DNA from: Bacillota bacterium
Lineage (GTDB): Bacteria; Bacillota; Clostridia; Christensenellales; UMGS416
Direction of reading: 5' to 3'
Assembly (NCBI GenBank): GCA_023398815.1
Contig: JAEWRW010000010.1
Span: 38,687-102,686 of the forward strand
DNA length: 64,000 nt
Below, in pieces: positions 8,293 to 17,527 of this stretch. Below the pieces are notes generated by a model, which was given only the letters and a program-made list of their open reading frames with translations, was not told the origin of the DNA and did not search any database. Position 1 is the stretch's first letter, and the number at the start of each line of letters is the position of its first letter. The translations under genes were made by a program, and so were the position numbers.

Positions 8293-9357
8293 ATGTTTGA
8301 TCCATTTCATCCGGAGCGCTTCCAGGGCAGCCTGGGGCGGCCGGGGTTGTTTGAGGGCTGGTACTTCCGCCTGGCCGACCGCGACGGGCAGGGGCAGTGG
8401 GCCGTCATTGTGGGGGTAGCTACGGGAGCGGGGGAGGAGGTGCCGCGGGGGGCCGCTCCATCACACTGTGAGGAGGGGCCGCCCTATGGTTGGCTCCCCC
8501 CAGGACCACAAAGTGCCCACTGCTTTGTGCAGGTGTTGCCGGGCGATGGCGGCCCAGTGCTGCAGGCGCGCTATCCATTGGGGTGGTTTCAATGGGGCAA
8601 GCGGGAGTTTTCGGTCTCCATCGGCGACCCGGCAGGCGGCAAACCGGTGTTTTCTGGCTCCCGGGGGGGCCTGTGGCTGGATGTGACCCAAGGCGGGCGG
8701 TCACTTCGGGCCGAGGTACGGTTTGTGGACGCGGTGCCCTTCCCGGGCACGCCCCGCTGGCCGGGCATCATGGGCCCTTTCGGCTTTCTGCCGGGGATGG
8801 AGTGTTACCACGCCATTGTCAGCATTCGGCACGGCCTGGTGGGCACGCTGCGCATGGCCGACGGGTCGGGCAGTGTGACCCACGACCTGACCGGCGGCCT
8901 GGGGTACACCGAGAAGGACTGGGGGCGGTCGTTCCCGCGGGCGTGGGTGTGGCTGCACGCCAACCGCTTTGTCGATGGGGCGACGTTTTTTCTCTCCGCC
9001 GCCGATATCCCCTGGCACGGTCGCACGTTCCCGGGGTTCTTCGCCTTCCTGCACCGGCCCGGCCAGGGGATGACGCTGTTTGCCACCTACGCGCGGGGCA
9101 GGCTGGGGGAGCTTGCCGTGCAGGGCCACAATCTGCAGGGTACGGTCTCCGGCCCTGCAGGAATCCTTTGCTTCCACGCCACTGCCGGCCGTGTGGGCAC
9201 GCTGGCCGCGCCCCTGCTGGGCCGCATGGAGCGCACCGTGGAGGAAAGCCCCGACGCACGGGTGTGGGTGCGTCTCACCGCCCCCGATGGTGCGATTGTA
9301 TACGAGGGCGAGAGCGACGGCGGGGGCATGGAGGTGAGCGGACGACTTGCGCGCTGA
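8293..9357 (+). CDS. Tocopherol cyclase-like family protein
   Basis: 354 residues. The segments FEGWYFRLADRDG near the start and LGYTEKDWGRSFPRAWVW then LHANRF in the middle are the signature of the tocopherol-cyclase-like family (lipocalin-like double barrel). Bacterial Clostridia members have no known tocopherol pathway and their substrate is unknown. A Gly/Pro-rich insert (residues about 45-80) separates the first strands. The ATG at 8293 follows AAAGGAGGA; the longer frame from 8068 has no ribosome site. No signal peptide is seen. Single gene, followed by structured element E. Confidence 0.7.
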   Translation: MFDPFHPERFQGSLGRPGLFEGWYFRLADRDGQGQWAVIVGVATGAGEEVPRGAAPSHCEEGPPYGWLPPGPQSAHCFVQVLPGDGGPVLQARYPLGWFQWGKREFSVSIGDPAGGKPVFSGSRGGLWLDVTQGGRSLRAEVRFVDAVPFPGTPRWPGIMGPFGFLPGMECYHAIVSIRHGLVGTLRMADGSGSVTHDLTGGLGYTEKDWGRSFPRAWVWLHANRFVDGATFFLSAADIPWHGRTFPGFFAFLHRPGQGMTLFATYARGRLGELAVQGHNLQGTVSGPAGILCFHATAGRVGTLAAPLLGRMERTVEESPDARVWVRLTAPDGAIVYEGESDGGGMEVSGRLAR

Positions 9358-9890
9358 CGCTGCGCCTGCGCTTCGCGTGTCGCGGCGACCGCTTTGCGAT
9401 CGCCGCGAGTGGGAGGGGCTCGTTACGAGTGACTTTTTGCCGCGCGCCGCGCATGTCGCCGCGCGGCATCTGGCGTTGTTGGTCGTGCTGGGTTTCACGC
9501 AGGAAACGCCACTCACGTGGAAGGGGTGCGTGCTCCGTTCAGAGTGTTTCGTGCCGCCCGCGGATGAACCGCTTGGGCGGCTGCGGGGGACTGGGCACGC
9601 AGCAGAAGCTGGACACGCTGTCCATCGGGGCGCGGTCGAGGTTCCCCCGGGTTGCATGGGCGAGCAATCAGGTGGCTTGGCCGAGCAGTGCGCACAGCGC
9701 ACGATCAGCCCGGCGCACCCGGTCACTGTAAGCTTGTACGGTTGTGCGCGCCGGGGGGCGCGCACGGAGTGCGACGCTGGTACTCGCGCCGGGGTCAGTG
9801 GGTACTCCAGCTGACCTTCCGTACGGCGCTTGCGCCACTACGTGGCGAGTGCTTTTTTGCGAAAAGCACTGTAAGCTTGTACGGTTGGGC
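9358..9890 (+). repeat. Structured 3' element copy E with inverted module
   Basis: Non-coding, beginning at the stop codon of the tocopherol-cyclase-like gene. It carries a first hairpin CGCGGCGA/TCGCCGCG (about 9383-9409), a catgt-loop hairpin TGCCGCGCG/CGCGCGGCA (9438-9468), the conserved linker GTCGTGCTGGGTTTCAC (about 9481-9497), and a hairpin around GCGGATGAACCGC (about 9560). From about 9650 to 9888 it is the inverse of the module at 3706-3950, including the reverse complement of CCGTACAAGCTTACAGTG at 9726-9740 and 9870-9883. Confidence 0.75.
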
Positions 9891-9913
9891 GCATCGAAGA
9901 TGCGCCCGATTCC

Positions 9914-9942
9914 TTGTCAAACACCGCAAAACGCACTACAAT
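9914..9942 (+). promoter_or_regulatory. Promoter of tilS-hpt
   Basis: TTGTCA (9914-9919) and TACAAT (9937-9942) with 17-base spacing, 32 bases upstream of the tilS start codon. Confidence 0.7.
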
Positions 9943-9974
9943 AAATTGTTGCGACAAAGGGCGGAGGGCCAAAG

Positions 9975-11366
9975 ATGCGGGAGCGGGTGGCGCGCTACTG
10001 GCGCGAACAGAGCATGGCGGAGCCGGGAGAGGGTGTGCTGGTCGGGGTGTCCGGCGGCATGGACTCGGTGGCCCTGCTGTGGCTGCTGGCGGGCTTGCGT
10101 GCGGAGCTTGGCATCCGGCTCACAGCGGCGCACTTTCACCACGGCATCCGGGCGGAGGCTGACGGCGACGAGGCATTTGTGCGGGCGCTGTGCGGACGAT
10201 TGGATGTGCCGCTCACCGTGAGCCGGGCCGATGTGCCGGCGCTGGCCGCGGCAGAGAGCTTGTCACTGGAGGTTGCTGCCCGCCAGGCGCGGCATGCGTT
10301 CTTCCGCCGGGCGATGGCCGAGACCGGCAGCACCCGCTTGGCCCTGGCCCACCACCGTGACGACCAGGCCGAAACGGTGCTGCTGCGACTGCTGCGCGGG
10401 GCGGGGGCGGCAGGCTTGGCTGCCATGGCCCCGGTGGAGGCGAATGGCATCGTGCGGCCCTTCCTCTGCGTAGGGCGGGCGGAGATTGCCGCGTGGTGTG
10501 CCGGGCAGGCCCTCAACTGGCGGGAGGATGCCACCAACGCCGACCAGACCATCCCCCGCAACTGGGTGCGGCACACGCTGCTGCCGCTGCTGGGGCAACA
10601 CCTGAACCCCGCTGCCGCCGAGACCCTCTGCCGCACCGCTGATCTGCTGCGCCAGGACGACCGCGCGCTGGAGGACCGGGCCGCCGCCGCGTTGGCGGGG
10701 CTTGTGCTGGGGCCGGCGGAGGCGTCGTTGCCAGTGGTGACACTGGTGGGCGAGGCACCCGCCGTGCGTGGGCGCATGCTGCGCCGCATGGCTGCCGCCG
10801 TGGGCCTGACCCAGGACTTGGGCCAGGAGCGGGTGGCCGCCATGGAGGGCCTGCTGGCCCCCGGCAAGGGGGGCCGCCGGGTGGAGTTGCCTCATGGGGT
10901 CGTGGCCCTGCGGGAGGGTGACCGCCTGACCGTGCTAACGGCCCTGCCCGACACGCGGGACATCCTGCCGGTGCCGCTGCGTTGGCCGGGCGACACCCCG
11001 GTGCCGGGCTTTGTGCTGCGCTGCACGCTGCTGCCCGCCCGCCCCCGCGACCTCACCTCCGGTGCGCCGGAGGCGCTGCTGCTGGATGCCGACCGCCTGC
11101 CGGCCGATGCCGTGGTGCGAAGCCGCCTGCCCGGCGACCGCTTCCACCCCCTGGGGGCGTCCGGCCACCGCAAATGGCAGGATGTGCTGGTCGACCGCGC
11201 CGTGCCCCGTCGCCTGCGGGCCCGCCCGCTCATCGCCGTGGGGGATGAGGTGCTGGCCGCACCGGGCGTGGGCCTATGCGAAGCCCTACGGATTACCCAA
11301 ACCACAACGCGCGTACTGCGCGTCGAATGCATCACCATGGAGGAACCCGATGTACCAAATGACTGA
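9975..11366 (+). CDS. tilS: tRNA(Ile)-lysidine synthetase
   Basis: 463 residues. The ATP-pyrophosphatase P-loop SGGMDS is at residues 26-31, followed by the family motif HFHHGIR and later AHHRDDQAETVLLRLLRG. The enzyme converts C34 of the tRNA-Ile that reads AUA into lysidine and is essential. Start at 9975 with GGAGGG 6 bases upstream. The 3' end overlaps hpt by 17 bases, a common tilS-hpt arrangement implying translational coupling. ftsH, which often follows, is absent here. Confidence 0.93.
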   Translation: MRERVARYWREQSMAEPGEGVLVGVSGGMDSVALLWLLAGLRAELGIRLTAAHFHHGIRAEADGDEAFVRALCGRLDVPLTVSRADVPALAAAESLSLEVAARQARHAFFRRAMAETGSTRLALAHHRDDQAETVLLRLLRGAGAAGLAAMAPVEANGIVRPFLCVGRAEIAAWCAGQALNWREDATNADQTIPRNWVRHTLLPLLGQHLNPAAAETLCRTADLLRQDDRALEDRAAAALAGLVLGPAEASLPVVTLVGEAPAVRGRMLRRMAAAVGLTQDLGQERVAAMEGLLAPGKGGRRVELPHGVVALREGDRLTVLTALPDTRDILPVPLRWPGDTPVPGFVLRCTLLPARPRDLTSGAPEALLLDADRLPADAVVRSRLPGDRFHPLGASGHRKWQDVLVDRAVPRRLRARPLIAVGDEVLAAPGVGLCEALRITQTTTRVLRVECITMEEPDVPND

Positions 11367-11895
11367 CGACCTGAAAGAGACCCTGCTGACCGAGGCTGAA
11401 ATTGCTGAAAAGGTGGCCGAGATCGGTGCGCGCCTGTCCCACGATTACGCCCACACCCGGCCCCTGCTGGTCTGTGTGCTCAAAGGCTCGGTGGTGTTCT
11501 ATGCCGACCTCATCCGCGCCATGACGATCCCGGTGGATCTGGACTTCATCGCCGTATCGAGCTATGGCCGCGGCACCACCTCCGGTGAGGTGCGCATGAT
11601 CAAGGATCTCGACGTGTCCATTGAGGGGCGCGACGTTCTCATTGTGGAGGACATTCTGGATACGGGGCTGACGCTCAAGTACCTGACCGAGATGCTGCGG
11701 GCCCGCGGGCCGGCGTCGCTCAAGCTCTGCACGCTGCTCGATAAGCCCGAGCGTCGCAAGGCCCCCCTTGAGGCCGATTACAGCGGCTTCTCCATCCCCA
11801 ACGAGTTTGTGGTGGGCTATGGCCTTGACTATGCCGAGCGCTACCGCAATCTGCCGTTCGTGGGCATCCTCAAGCCCGAGGTATACGCGAAGTAG
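11350..11895 (+). CDS. hpt: Hypoxanthine phosphoribosyltransferase
   Basis: 181 residues, the normal length. The PRPP-binding motif VLIVEDILDTGLTL is at residues 96-109, preceded by LKGSVVFYADL and AVSSYGRGTTSG, the family's flexible loop. It salvages hypoxanthine and guanine to IMP and GMP. The ATG at 11350 follows ATGGAGGAACCCG and overlaps the end of tilS. The conserved C-terminal region GLDYAERYRNLPFVGILKPEVY is intact. Confidence 0.95.
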   Translation: MYQMTDDLKETLLTEAEIAEKVAEIGARLSHDYAHTRPLLVCVLKGSVVFYADLIRAMTIPVDLDFIAVSSYGRGTTSGEVRMIKDLDVSIEGRDVLIVEDILDTGLTLKYLTEMLRARGPASLKLCTLLDKPERRKAPLEADYSGFSIPNEFVVGYGLDYAERYRNLPFVGILKPEVYAK

Positions 11896-11918
11896 GGCAT
11901 TTGCCTTTGCCAAGCAAG

Positions 11919-11943
11919 GGGCGTCCGATGGACGCCCCTTTTT
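11919..11943 (+). terminator. Terminator of tilS-hpt
   Basis: GGGGCGTCC-gat-GGACGCCCC followed by TTTTTG, a strong intrinsic terminator 24 bases after hpt. A closely related terminator sequence with similar flank occurs at 13933-13958. Confidence 0.9.
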
Positions 11944-12067
11944 GTGTGCCGCGCGGCGCGTGGCAGAATTCTGTCGTTTGGTGATTTTATTTAAGCCAGT
12001 TCTCTTTTTTTGGGCGGCATGAGATAATGGAATCGAAATAACTCAATGGATGATACGGGAGAGTGCA

Positions 12068-13631
12068 ATGCTCATCTCAATCACACGCAGAATATTTCCC
12101 GTTGGTTGCCCGCAAGAACTTGTTTGCGCCATGCAGGAAATTGCGGATAGACAATGTGACGCGCAGGGTGCCCAGTGGAGCCCCTCACAGAGCCTCACCG
12201 AGGAAATGCGGGGGCATTGCATCATTCTCTTTGGGCAGGCGCAGGTGTCAACCGTCGCCCATGGGCAGCGGATACACAAATCCATGGATTGGGGCGCAGC
12301 CGGATCTGGCCGTTTTGCGCCAGGGCTTTGTGGATGCATTGCCGCTGCCGCTCGACGAGGAGCGCTTTGCCGCATCGTTTCAAAACATGATCCATCGGTG
12401 TGATCTACAACGGCGACTGGATCTTCGGGAGAATCAGCTGGAGACCTACTACGCCATCAGCGATGACATGCTGTGGACGAAGGACATGGGCGATCTGCAC
12501 ATGGACATCAACCCCGTTCTCATTGCCTTGGCGGGTAAGCCGCGGGAGCAAATTGAAGGCAAGCATGAAAATGAGGTCTACGGCCTTGACCCGGATGTGG
12601 CAGGCTGCAAGCAAAGCGAGCTCTATGTGCGAACGACGGGCAGGATGAACTATTTTGAAGAGTCCATGCCTGGGGCGGATGGAAAACTGCACCATCTGCG
12701 GGTTGCCAAAGCGCCATGGCGGGATGGACAGGGCCGCATCATCGGCTCCATCGGCTTGGGCAAGGACATGACGGAACTGATGAACCAGCAGACCAAGTTT
12801 GAGCGGTTTCTGGATGATTTGGAACTGGGCGTTGTGATTGTGGACACGGGCGACAGGGTGATACAGACCAACCGGGTATACCTGGAGATTGCCGGCCTGC
12901 AACGCGAAGAGGTTGAGGGGCACCCATTGAAAGAGCTCGCCTATGAACAGATCAGCGAGTTTGGGGTGAGAGATTACGTTGTGCCCGCGCCCAACGGCAA
13001 AAAGACGATCTGGACCTGCAATAAGTTTGACTTGAAAGACTATTGGGGCAGGCTGTATGGGTTCACCTATATCTTCCATGATGTAACGCTGGAAAGGAAA
13101 CAGGAAAAGAAGATCCGGAGCATGGCGGTCAAGGATCATTTGACCGGCCTTTCCAACCGGGTGGGGTTGTCCAAATACGTCAAAACCATGGGGAAGAAAG
13201 GCTGCTTTACCTTCCTGTATACGGACATTGATCAGTTCAAAACGGTCAACGACAGATTCGGTCATACGGTGGGGGATCGTGTGCTCAGGAGTGTTGCGGG
13301 CCTGTTCCGCGCCGTCCTTCCAGACGCATTCACCGCGCGTGTGGGCGGGGATGAGTTCTTTACCATCGTCAGTGGCAGTGTGGGCCGCCCGGAACTGGAG
13401 GTGGCATTGAAGGCGCTGCTGGAAGGCATCCAACAGCTCCCCGATTATCCGGAGGAAATCCGAAACACCGTCTCCTTTTCCATTGGCGTTCTGTTCCAAT
13501 CCCCGTTGGAAGCCAATTTAGGCGATATCATCCGCAGGAGCGATGAGGGGATGTACCAGGCCAAACGACTGGGCAAAAACCGGTATTGCTTTTGTGACTG
13601 CTGCGAGTTGAGCTGTGACAAACACTCGTAG
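12068..13631 (+). CDS. PAS-GGDEF diguanylate cyclase, probable N-terminal frameshift
   Basis: The C-terminal part is a GGDEF domain (YTDIDQFKTVNDRFGH, then RVGGDEFF at about 13341-13364) that makes cyclic di-GMP. Two PAS-like sensor segments precede it (from about 12430 and 12790). The frame containing these is open from 12063, but its first 65 codons look unlike protein. A different frame beginning at the ATG at 12068, with GGGAGAG upstream, reads MLISITRRIFPVGCPQELV and protein-like sequence to about 12290. I infer one gene with an extra base (or two lost) near 12255-12300. If the shift is real, translation would have to begin at an internal start such as 12388. The C-terminal tail CFCDCCELSC is Cys-rich. 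Confidence 0.75.
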
Positions 13632-13987
13632 AACGGACGCAGTTGCTCCAGTGTCTTGCATGGCATCGCTGCCCTGCACAGCGGCGCACAGCCTGTCTCC
13701 GGGTATGTTTGCTGCGATGTCCTCAGCTTGCCTCATTCGCCGGAATTGACACACAGAGCCTCGGCCACGCGGTGGGCGGGTTCGCCACAGGGGTCGTCTT
13801 TCGTCGCACCCAACAGGGCCAACGTGCCGGGTACGTTCCGGGTGGGCGTGGGCCAGCGGCGTAGGTGCTTTGCACGAGGGCATCCTCACGTCCAAAGTGT
13901 GGCGAAGCAGTAGGCTACTTCAACCAACAAATGGGGCGTCCGGCGGACGCTCCGTTTTTGTGCCGTTGTGGCGTGCGGCAGGCGCCA
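13632..13987 (+). repeat. Degenerate 3' element after the GGDEF gene
   Basis: No gene recognised. The stretch resembles the other 3' elements in part (GCGGTGGGCGGGTTCGCC at about 13770, compare GGTAGGCGGGTTTTCG in copy B) but the diagnostic loops are not clear. It ends at the terminator 13933-13958. The opposite-strand solute-binding gene converges here and stops at 13988. Confidence 0.35.
13933..13959 (+). terminator. Intrinsic terminator
   Basis: GGGGCGTCC-ggc-GGACGCTCC followed by GTTTTTG, 300 bases downstream of the GGDEF gene. Stem, loop length and downstream TGTGCCG-type flank resemble the hpt terminator at 11919, so the two look like copies of one cassette. Confidence 0.8.
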
Positions 13988-15573
13988 TCAATGCCGTGGC
14001 GTCACCATGTCGCCCGACGGGTCCCAGGTGCAATCCAGCCAGCTCTGCAGCAGCTTCAGATAAGGTGCGTAGGCCGCGTCGTAGGCCGTCATCCCAGTGC
14101 TGTAGCGCTCCTCGTCGCCCTCGGCTGGAGGGTGTTCCAGCGTCCCCCAGTCCAGCCCGGCTTCCACCCGGTCAGTGATGAGGTCATAGCAAACCATACT
14201 GGCCTCGGGCAGTTGGCCCAGGGCGTTTGCCAGGTCGCCGGTGCGGTCGGCGTAGCGCAGGGCACTGCTGGGCAGGCTGACCCAATCGGTACCCTCGCGG
14301 GCCTGCAGGGTGCGGGCGGCGGCCTGCTGATAGGCGGTCACCAGCTCGGGGGATTCGCAGTTCATCAGGGGCAGCGGGTACTTCCAGGAGGCATCAAACA
14401 GGGTGGTGAAGCGGTCGTAGACATCGCTCACCGCCTCCAGCCGGTTGTCGTCCACCCGCTTGTAGTCCTCGCCTCCTCCCCATAGGCCATAAAGAGGTGG
14501 TTCTCCAGCTTTGATACGCTCCAGTCCATCAGCGTCACCAGCGCCTCGGGCTTGTCGTAAGCCTCAAACACCGAAGCACAGACGTTGGATAGGCCGCCCA
14601 GCGTCAAGCCCTGCGCGCCAGTGAGCGACAGAGGAACCAGCCGTGCGCCCTTCACCGTGGCGGCGTTGGAGAGATCCACAACGGTCATTAGCCAGTCGCT
14701 GTTGGCCAGGTACGCATAGCCCTCATGCTGGGCGTTGTCCTGGGGGAAGTAGCCGGCGTCCCACCAGCCCTTAATGAGGTCGGTGGCCTGCTGGAACACG
14801 GCAGTGCGGTAGAAGGGGAGGAGGGTGCCGTCCTCGGCTCGCAACACCTGCGGGTTCCGCACGTTGGCGAAGGGTAATAGTCTGCCTTCAATGTTGTAGG
14901 TCATTTCGGCGATGGGCTGGATGCCGGCCTCCTTGGCCTTGGCCAACAGGGCCTCGAGCCCCTCCAGCGTTTCGGGCGCGTCCCAGCCTTGCTGCTCCAG
15001 CACCTGCAGGTTCAGCACGGGCGTGTCAAGAGCGCTCCAGATCTGGGGCAGGGCCACCAGCTGGTCACCGATGCGGCACCCGGCCAGCGCGGTGTCAGGC
15101 AGCTTCGCGAGGTTGGGGCCATAGAGGTTGACGGCGTCGTCCAGCGCCACCGGCGCCAGTGTCTGCGCCGTCGATTCCTGCGTCCGCTCGTAGTCATAGA
15201 TGAGCACGATCTCCGGCAGGTCGCCAGCTGCCACCATCTCCATGGCGTGTTGATAGAACGACCAGCTGCCGCCCCGCTCCAACACGATGTCCATGTCGAT
15301 GTTGCGCTGCTTGAGGATCGTCTGCTCCAACCGCTCGATGAGCTGGTTCTGCCGCCGCCCATCGATGGGGGGCACGCCGTACTCTTTGCTGGGAGTACCA
15401 CAGAGAATTTGCACCTCGCCCAGCTCCAGCGTGCCGGTCGCCTTGACGGGGATTTCATCCTCGCTCAGGAAGGCCGGCGCGTCGGGGGTCTCGGCCTTGC
15501 AACCAGCCAGGGGCAGGGCGAGGGGCACGGCTAACACCAACGCCAGCAGTAGGGCGAGCAAGCGGGTACGCAT
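13988..15573 (-). pseudogene. Extracellular solute-binding lipoprotein, frameshifted
   Basis: Substrate-binding protein of an ABC sugar/oligosaccharide importer (family 1, LipO-like). The N-terminal signal MRTRLLALLLALVLAVPLAL with lipobox LAGC gives a membrane-anchored lipoprotein. The frame from 15573 runs to 14428 and ends abnormally; the true C-terminal part is in another frame down to 13988. The break is in the G-rich run at about 14467-14480: MAYGEE should continue as GEDYKRVDDN, the usual GxEGxDYK motif of this family, and restoring one G does that. It is a one-base deletion, real or an error. Good AGGAGG site before 15573. No permease genes are adjacent. Confidence 0.8.
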
Positions 15574-15626
15574 AGGAACCTCCTTTGGTGCCGGTGGCGG
15601 CAGGCCCTCACCAGCCGGATGACTCC

Positions 15627-15655
15627 ATCATATCCCGCGGAGTTTTCAAAAGCAA
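15627..15655 (-). promoter_or_regulatory. Promoter of the solute-binding protein gene
   Basis: On the minus strand TTGCTT (15650-15655) and TATGAT (15627-15632) with 17-base spacing, about 55 bases upstream of the start codon. Confidence 0.55.
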
Positions 15656-15764
15656 GCTTGAATGTATTGCAGATTTCTTAAGGTGTGCGAGTGGGGTCTG
15701 GCCCTGGTGTGGGCGGGGTGTGCCGTTACCCAGTGGGGGTGCACTCAATCCAGATAGCCATCCA

Positions 15765-16434
15765 AGGCTATATACTTCTTGGAAAACGGCGCTGCCGCGT
15801 GGCGGTACTTTTGGATGGCGCCAAAAGTACCCAAAAGCGCCTAGGGCACGGACGGACTTCCAAGACCTGACCACCGGCACAAACATTGATGCAGCGGCGG
15901 GTAACTCGCATGAGTATTGCTAGGCAACACTCATACTCAAACATCCCCGCCCGATCAGCGCCCGGATGGCGCAAGGCCGAGGGCCGTGAGTGCGACGCAC
16001 AGCGTCGTACTAGCCGCAGGACGCGGCGTAAGGCCCGAGCGCTGTCACAAAACAAGAGCCGCCGATGGCCAGGGCTGGTCGCAACCCTGCGGGTTGCTGC
16101 TCGCCCATGCGACCTGGGGGAAGTCCGAAACGCGCCCGGTGAGAACAGGAACGGAGCGCGATACGCCAAAGGGACAGGCGTCCCTTTGGAATCCCGCTAC
16201 CGCAGTAACCAGAACGAGAGCCGCCCCCAGCAGCCGCGTCGCGGGTTTATCCCGCAGCGGCGCCACAATGCGTATTCGTGGTGCTAGGCCCCTCCCGCCC
16301 GTGGCGCGTTTCTCCGTGAATCCTGCACGAGCTGCAAAAAAGGAAGCCCCTTGACGACATGTGCGTCAAGGAGCGTCACCGAACACGCGAACGAATTCTT
16401 CAAACTCGCGGCCGTCGCGAAGCGGCGGACGCGA
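15765..16434 (-). repeat. Structured 3' element copy F (after comB)
   Basis: About 670 non-coding bases read on the minus strand from the comB stop. Hairpin 1 GTCGCGTCCGCCGC...GCGAC is at the stop; the acatgt-loop hairpin CTCCTTGACG/CGTCAAGGGG is at 16347-16373; the linker TCGTGCAGGATTCACGG follows (about 16310-16330). The distal end has a hairpin around TGTTGCCTAGCAA (about 15909-15940) and a palindrome GGTACTTTTGG/CCAAAAGTACC (15804-15831). The distal 170 bases match copy D closely. Confidence 0.75.
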
Positions 16435-17151
16435 CTAAAGTTTCATCATTCCCTTTTCGTAGAACGGCACCACGCTCAGGCCGTCGTGTTGCAGGCAGAA
16501 GTGGACGTCCTGTGCGTAGCCGGCCTCCAGCAGGTAACGCACGTGGGCGCAGTCGCGCAGGCCCTCCTCGGGGTTACTGGCGTATTGGTGGTAGATGTTC
16601 CGTGCCACGGTCGTCAGGTCGTCTGCCACCGGCGCGTTGCCCACCAGGCTGTGGGCGATGGCACCGGCGGTGATCACATCATCGAGCGAGAAGCGACCCC
16701 GGGTGCCGGCGCACAGCAGTGTCACATCCAGGCCGGAGTGACGGGCCTGGTCGGCCACGGCGGTGGCGTTGAGCATGCACCCGGCCACCAGCACGGCGGC
16801 GTTGCTGGCAGCCAGCAGCGCGCGGGTGCCGTTGGTGGTGGTCATCACCAGCATCCGGTCGCCCACGGCGTGCTCGTCGTACTCCTGCGGGGAGTTGCCC
16901 AGGTGGAAGCCCGGGATGGGGTTGCCCTCCCGCTCGCCGCACAGCAGCGCATAGTCCGACCCCAGGTTGTGGTAGAGGCGCATGGCCTCGTCAATCTCTG
17001 CCACGGGGATGACACCGCGCGCGCCGGCGGCCAGCGCCGTGGTGATGACCGAAGTGGCGCGCAGCGTATCGATGACGATGACGAAGCGGTTTTTGATCGT
17101 CGTGCTCTCGTCGACGATGGACTGCGGGGTGGCAAAGGTTTGGATGCGCAT
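16435..17151 (-). CDS. comB: 2-phosphosulfolactate phosphatase family protein
   Basis: 238 residues starting MRIQTFATPQSIVDESTTIK. The blocks VIVIDTLRATSVITTALAAGA, LVMTTTNGTRAL and CAGTRGRFSLDD are characteristic of ComB, a Mg2+-dependent acid phosphatase releasing sulfolactate. In methanogens it serves coenzyme M synthesis; in Bacillota its substrate is uncertain. The ATG at 17151 follows CCGGAGGAACC; the longer frame to 17310 has no ribosome site. Single gene, with structured element F directly after its stop. Confidence 0.85.
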   Translation of the reverse strand: MRIQTFATPQSIVDESTTIKNRFVIVIDTLRATSVITTALAAGARGVIPVAEIDEAMRLYHNLGSDYALLCGEREGNPIPGFHLGNSPQEYDEHAVGDRMLVMTTTNGTRALLAASNAAVLVAGCMLNATAVADQARHSGLDVTLLCAGTRGRFSLDDVITAGAIAHSLVGNAPVADDLTTVARNIYHQYASNPEEGLRDCAHVRYLLEAGYAQDVHFCLQHDGLSVVPFYEKGMMKL

Positions 17152-17288
17152 GGTTCCTCCGGCGGCCTCTCTGGTGGCTGAGATGGGCGAGGGCCTCAAT
17201 ATAGTGTGTATTATACCCCAGCGGCGGCGGAAGTGACAAGATTTGCCTGTCCGGCTTGCGAGATCGGGCCTAAACGCCAAAAAACTAT

Positions 17289-17318
17289 TTGACAGAACCG
17301 CCGAAACCATGCTAGAAT
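17289..17318 (+). promoter_or_regulatory. Promoter of the tRNA-Gln/tRNA-Glu operon
   Basis: TTGACA (17289-17294) and TAGAAT (17313-17318) with 18-base spacing, 15 bases before the first tRNA. Confidence 0.8.
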
Positions 17319-17333
17319 GCTATTCGCGTCCAA

Positions 17334-17407
17334 TGCGGAATGGTGTAACGGCAGCACAAACGGCTCTGACCCGTTTTGACTAGGTTCGAATCCTAGTTCC
17401 GCAGCCA
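17334..17407 (+). tRNA. tRNA-Gln (anticodon CTG)
   Basis: Acceptor TGCGGAA pairs with TTCCGCA; the anticodon stem AACGG/CCGTT holds loop CTCTGAC with anticodon CTG; the T-loop is GGTTCGAATCC. CCA is encoded (17405-17407). Confidence 0.93.
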
Positions 17408-17411
17408 GCGT

Positions 17412-17487
17412 GCCCCCATGGTCTAGTGGCCTAGGACACCGCCCTCTCACGGCGGCAACAGGGGTTCGAATCCCCTTGGGGGTGCCA
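17412..17487 (+). tRNA. tRNA-Glu (anticodon CTC)
   Basis: Acceptor GCCCCCA pairs with TGGGGGT (terminal G-U); anticodon stem CCGCC/GGCGG holds loop CTCTCAC with anticodon CTC; T-loop GGTTCGAATCC. CCA is encoded (17485-17487). It lies 4 bases after tRNA-Gln and shares its transcript. Confidence 0.92.
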
Positions 17488-17491
17488 CTTG

Positions 17492-17527
17492 AAAAGCCAG
17501 CAAGCAATTGCTGGCTTTTCTATTTGT
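17492..17527 (+). terminator. Terminator of the tRNA operon
   Basis: AAAAGCCAGCAA-gcaa-TTGCTGGCTTTT, then CTATTTGTTTTT; perfect 12-bp stem directly after tRNA-Glu. Confidence 0.92.

Noticed and set aside
9358..9960. Insertion sequence in the gap before tilS
   Set aside because: No transposase reading frame or remnant can be found; the sequence matches the other non-coding elements.
15608..15886. Conserved peptide ALGAFG.FWRHPKVPPRGSA also seen at 58147-58371
   Set aside because: The conservation is explained by the palindromic repeat; paired changes keep the DNA hairpin rather than the reading frame, and neither frame has a start site.
17334..17487. Integration site of a mobile element at the tRNA-Gln/Glu pair
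   Set aside because: No integrase, no duplicated tRNA end and no composition change next to it.
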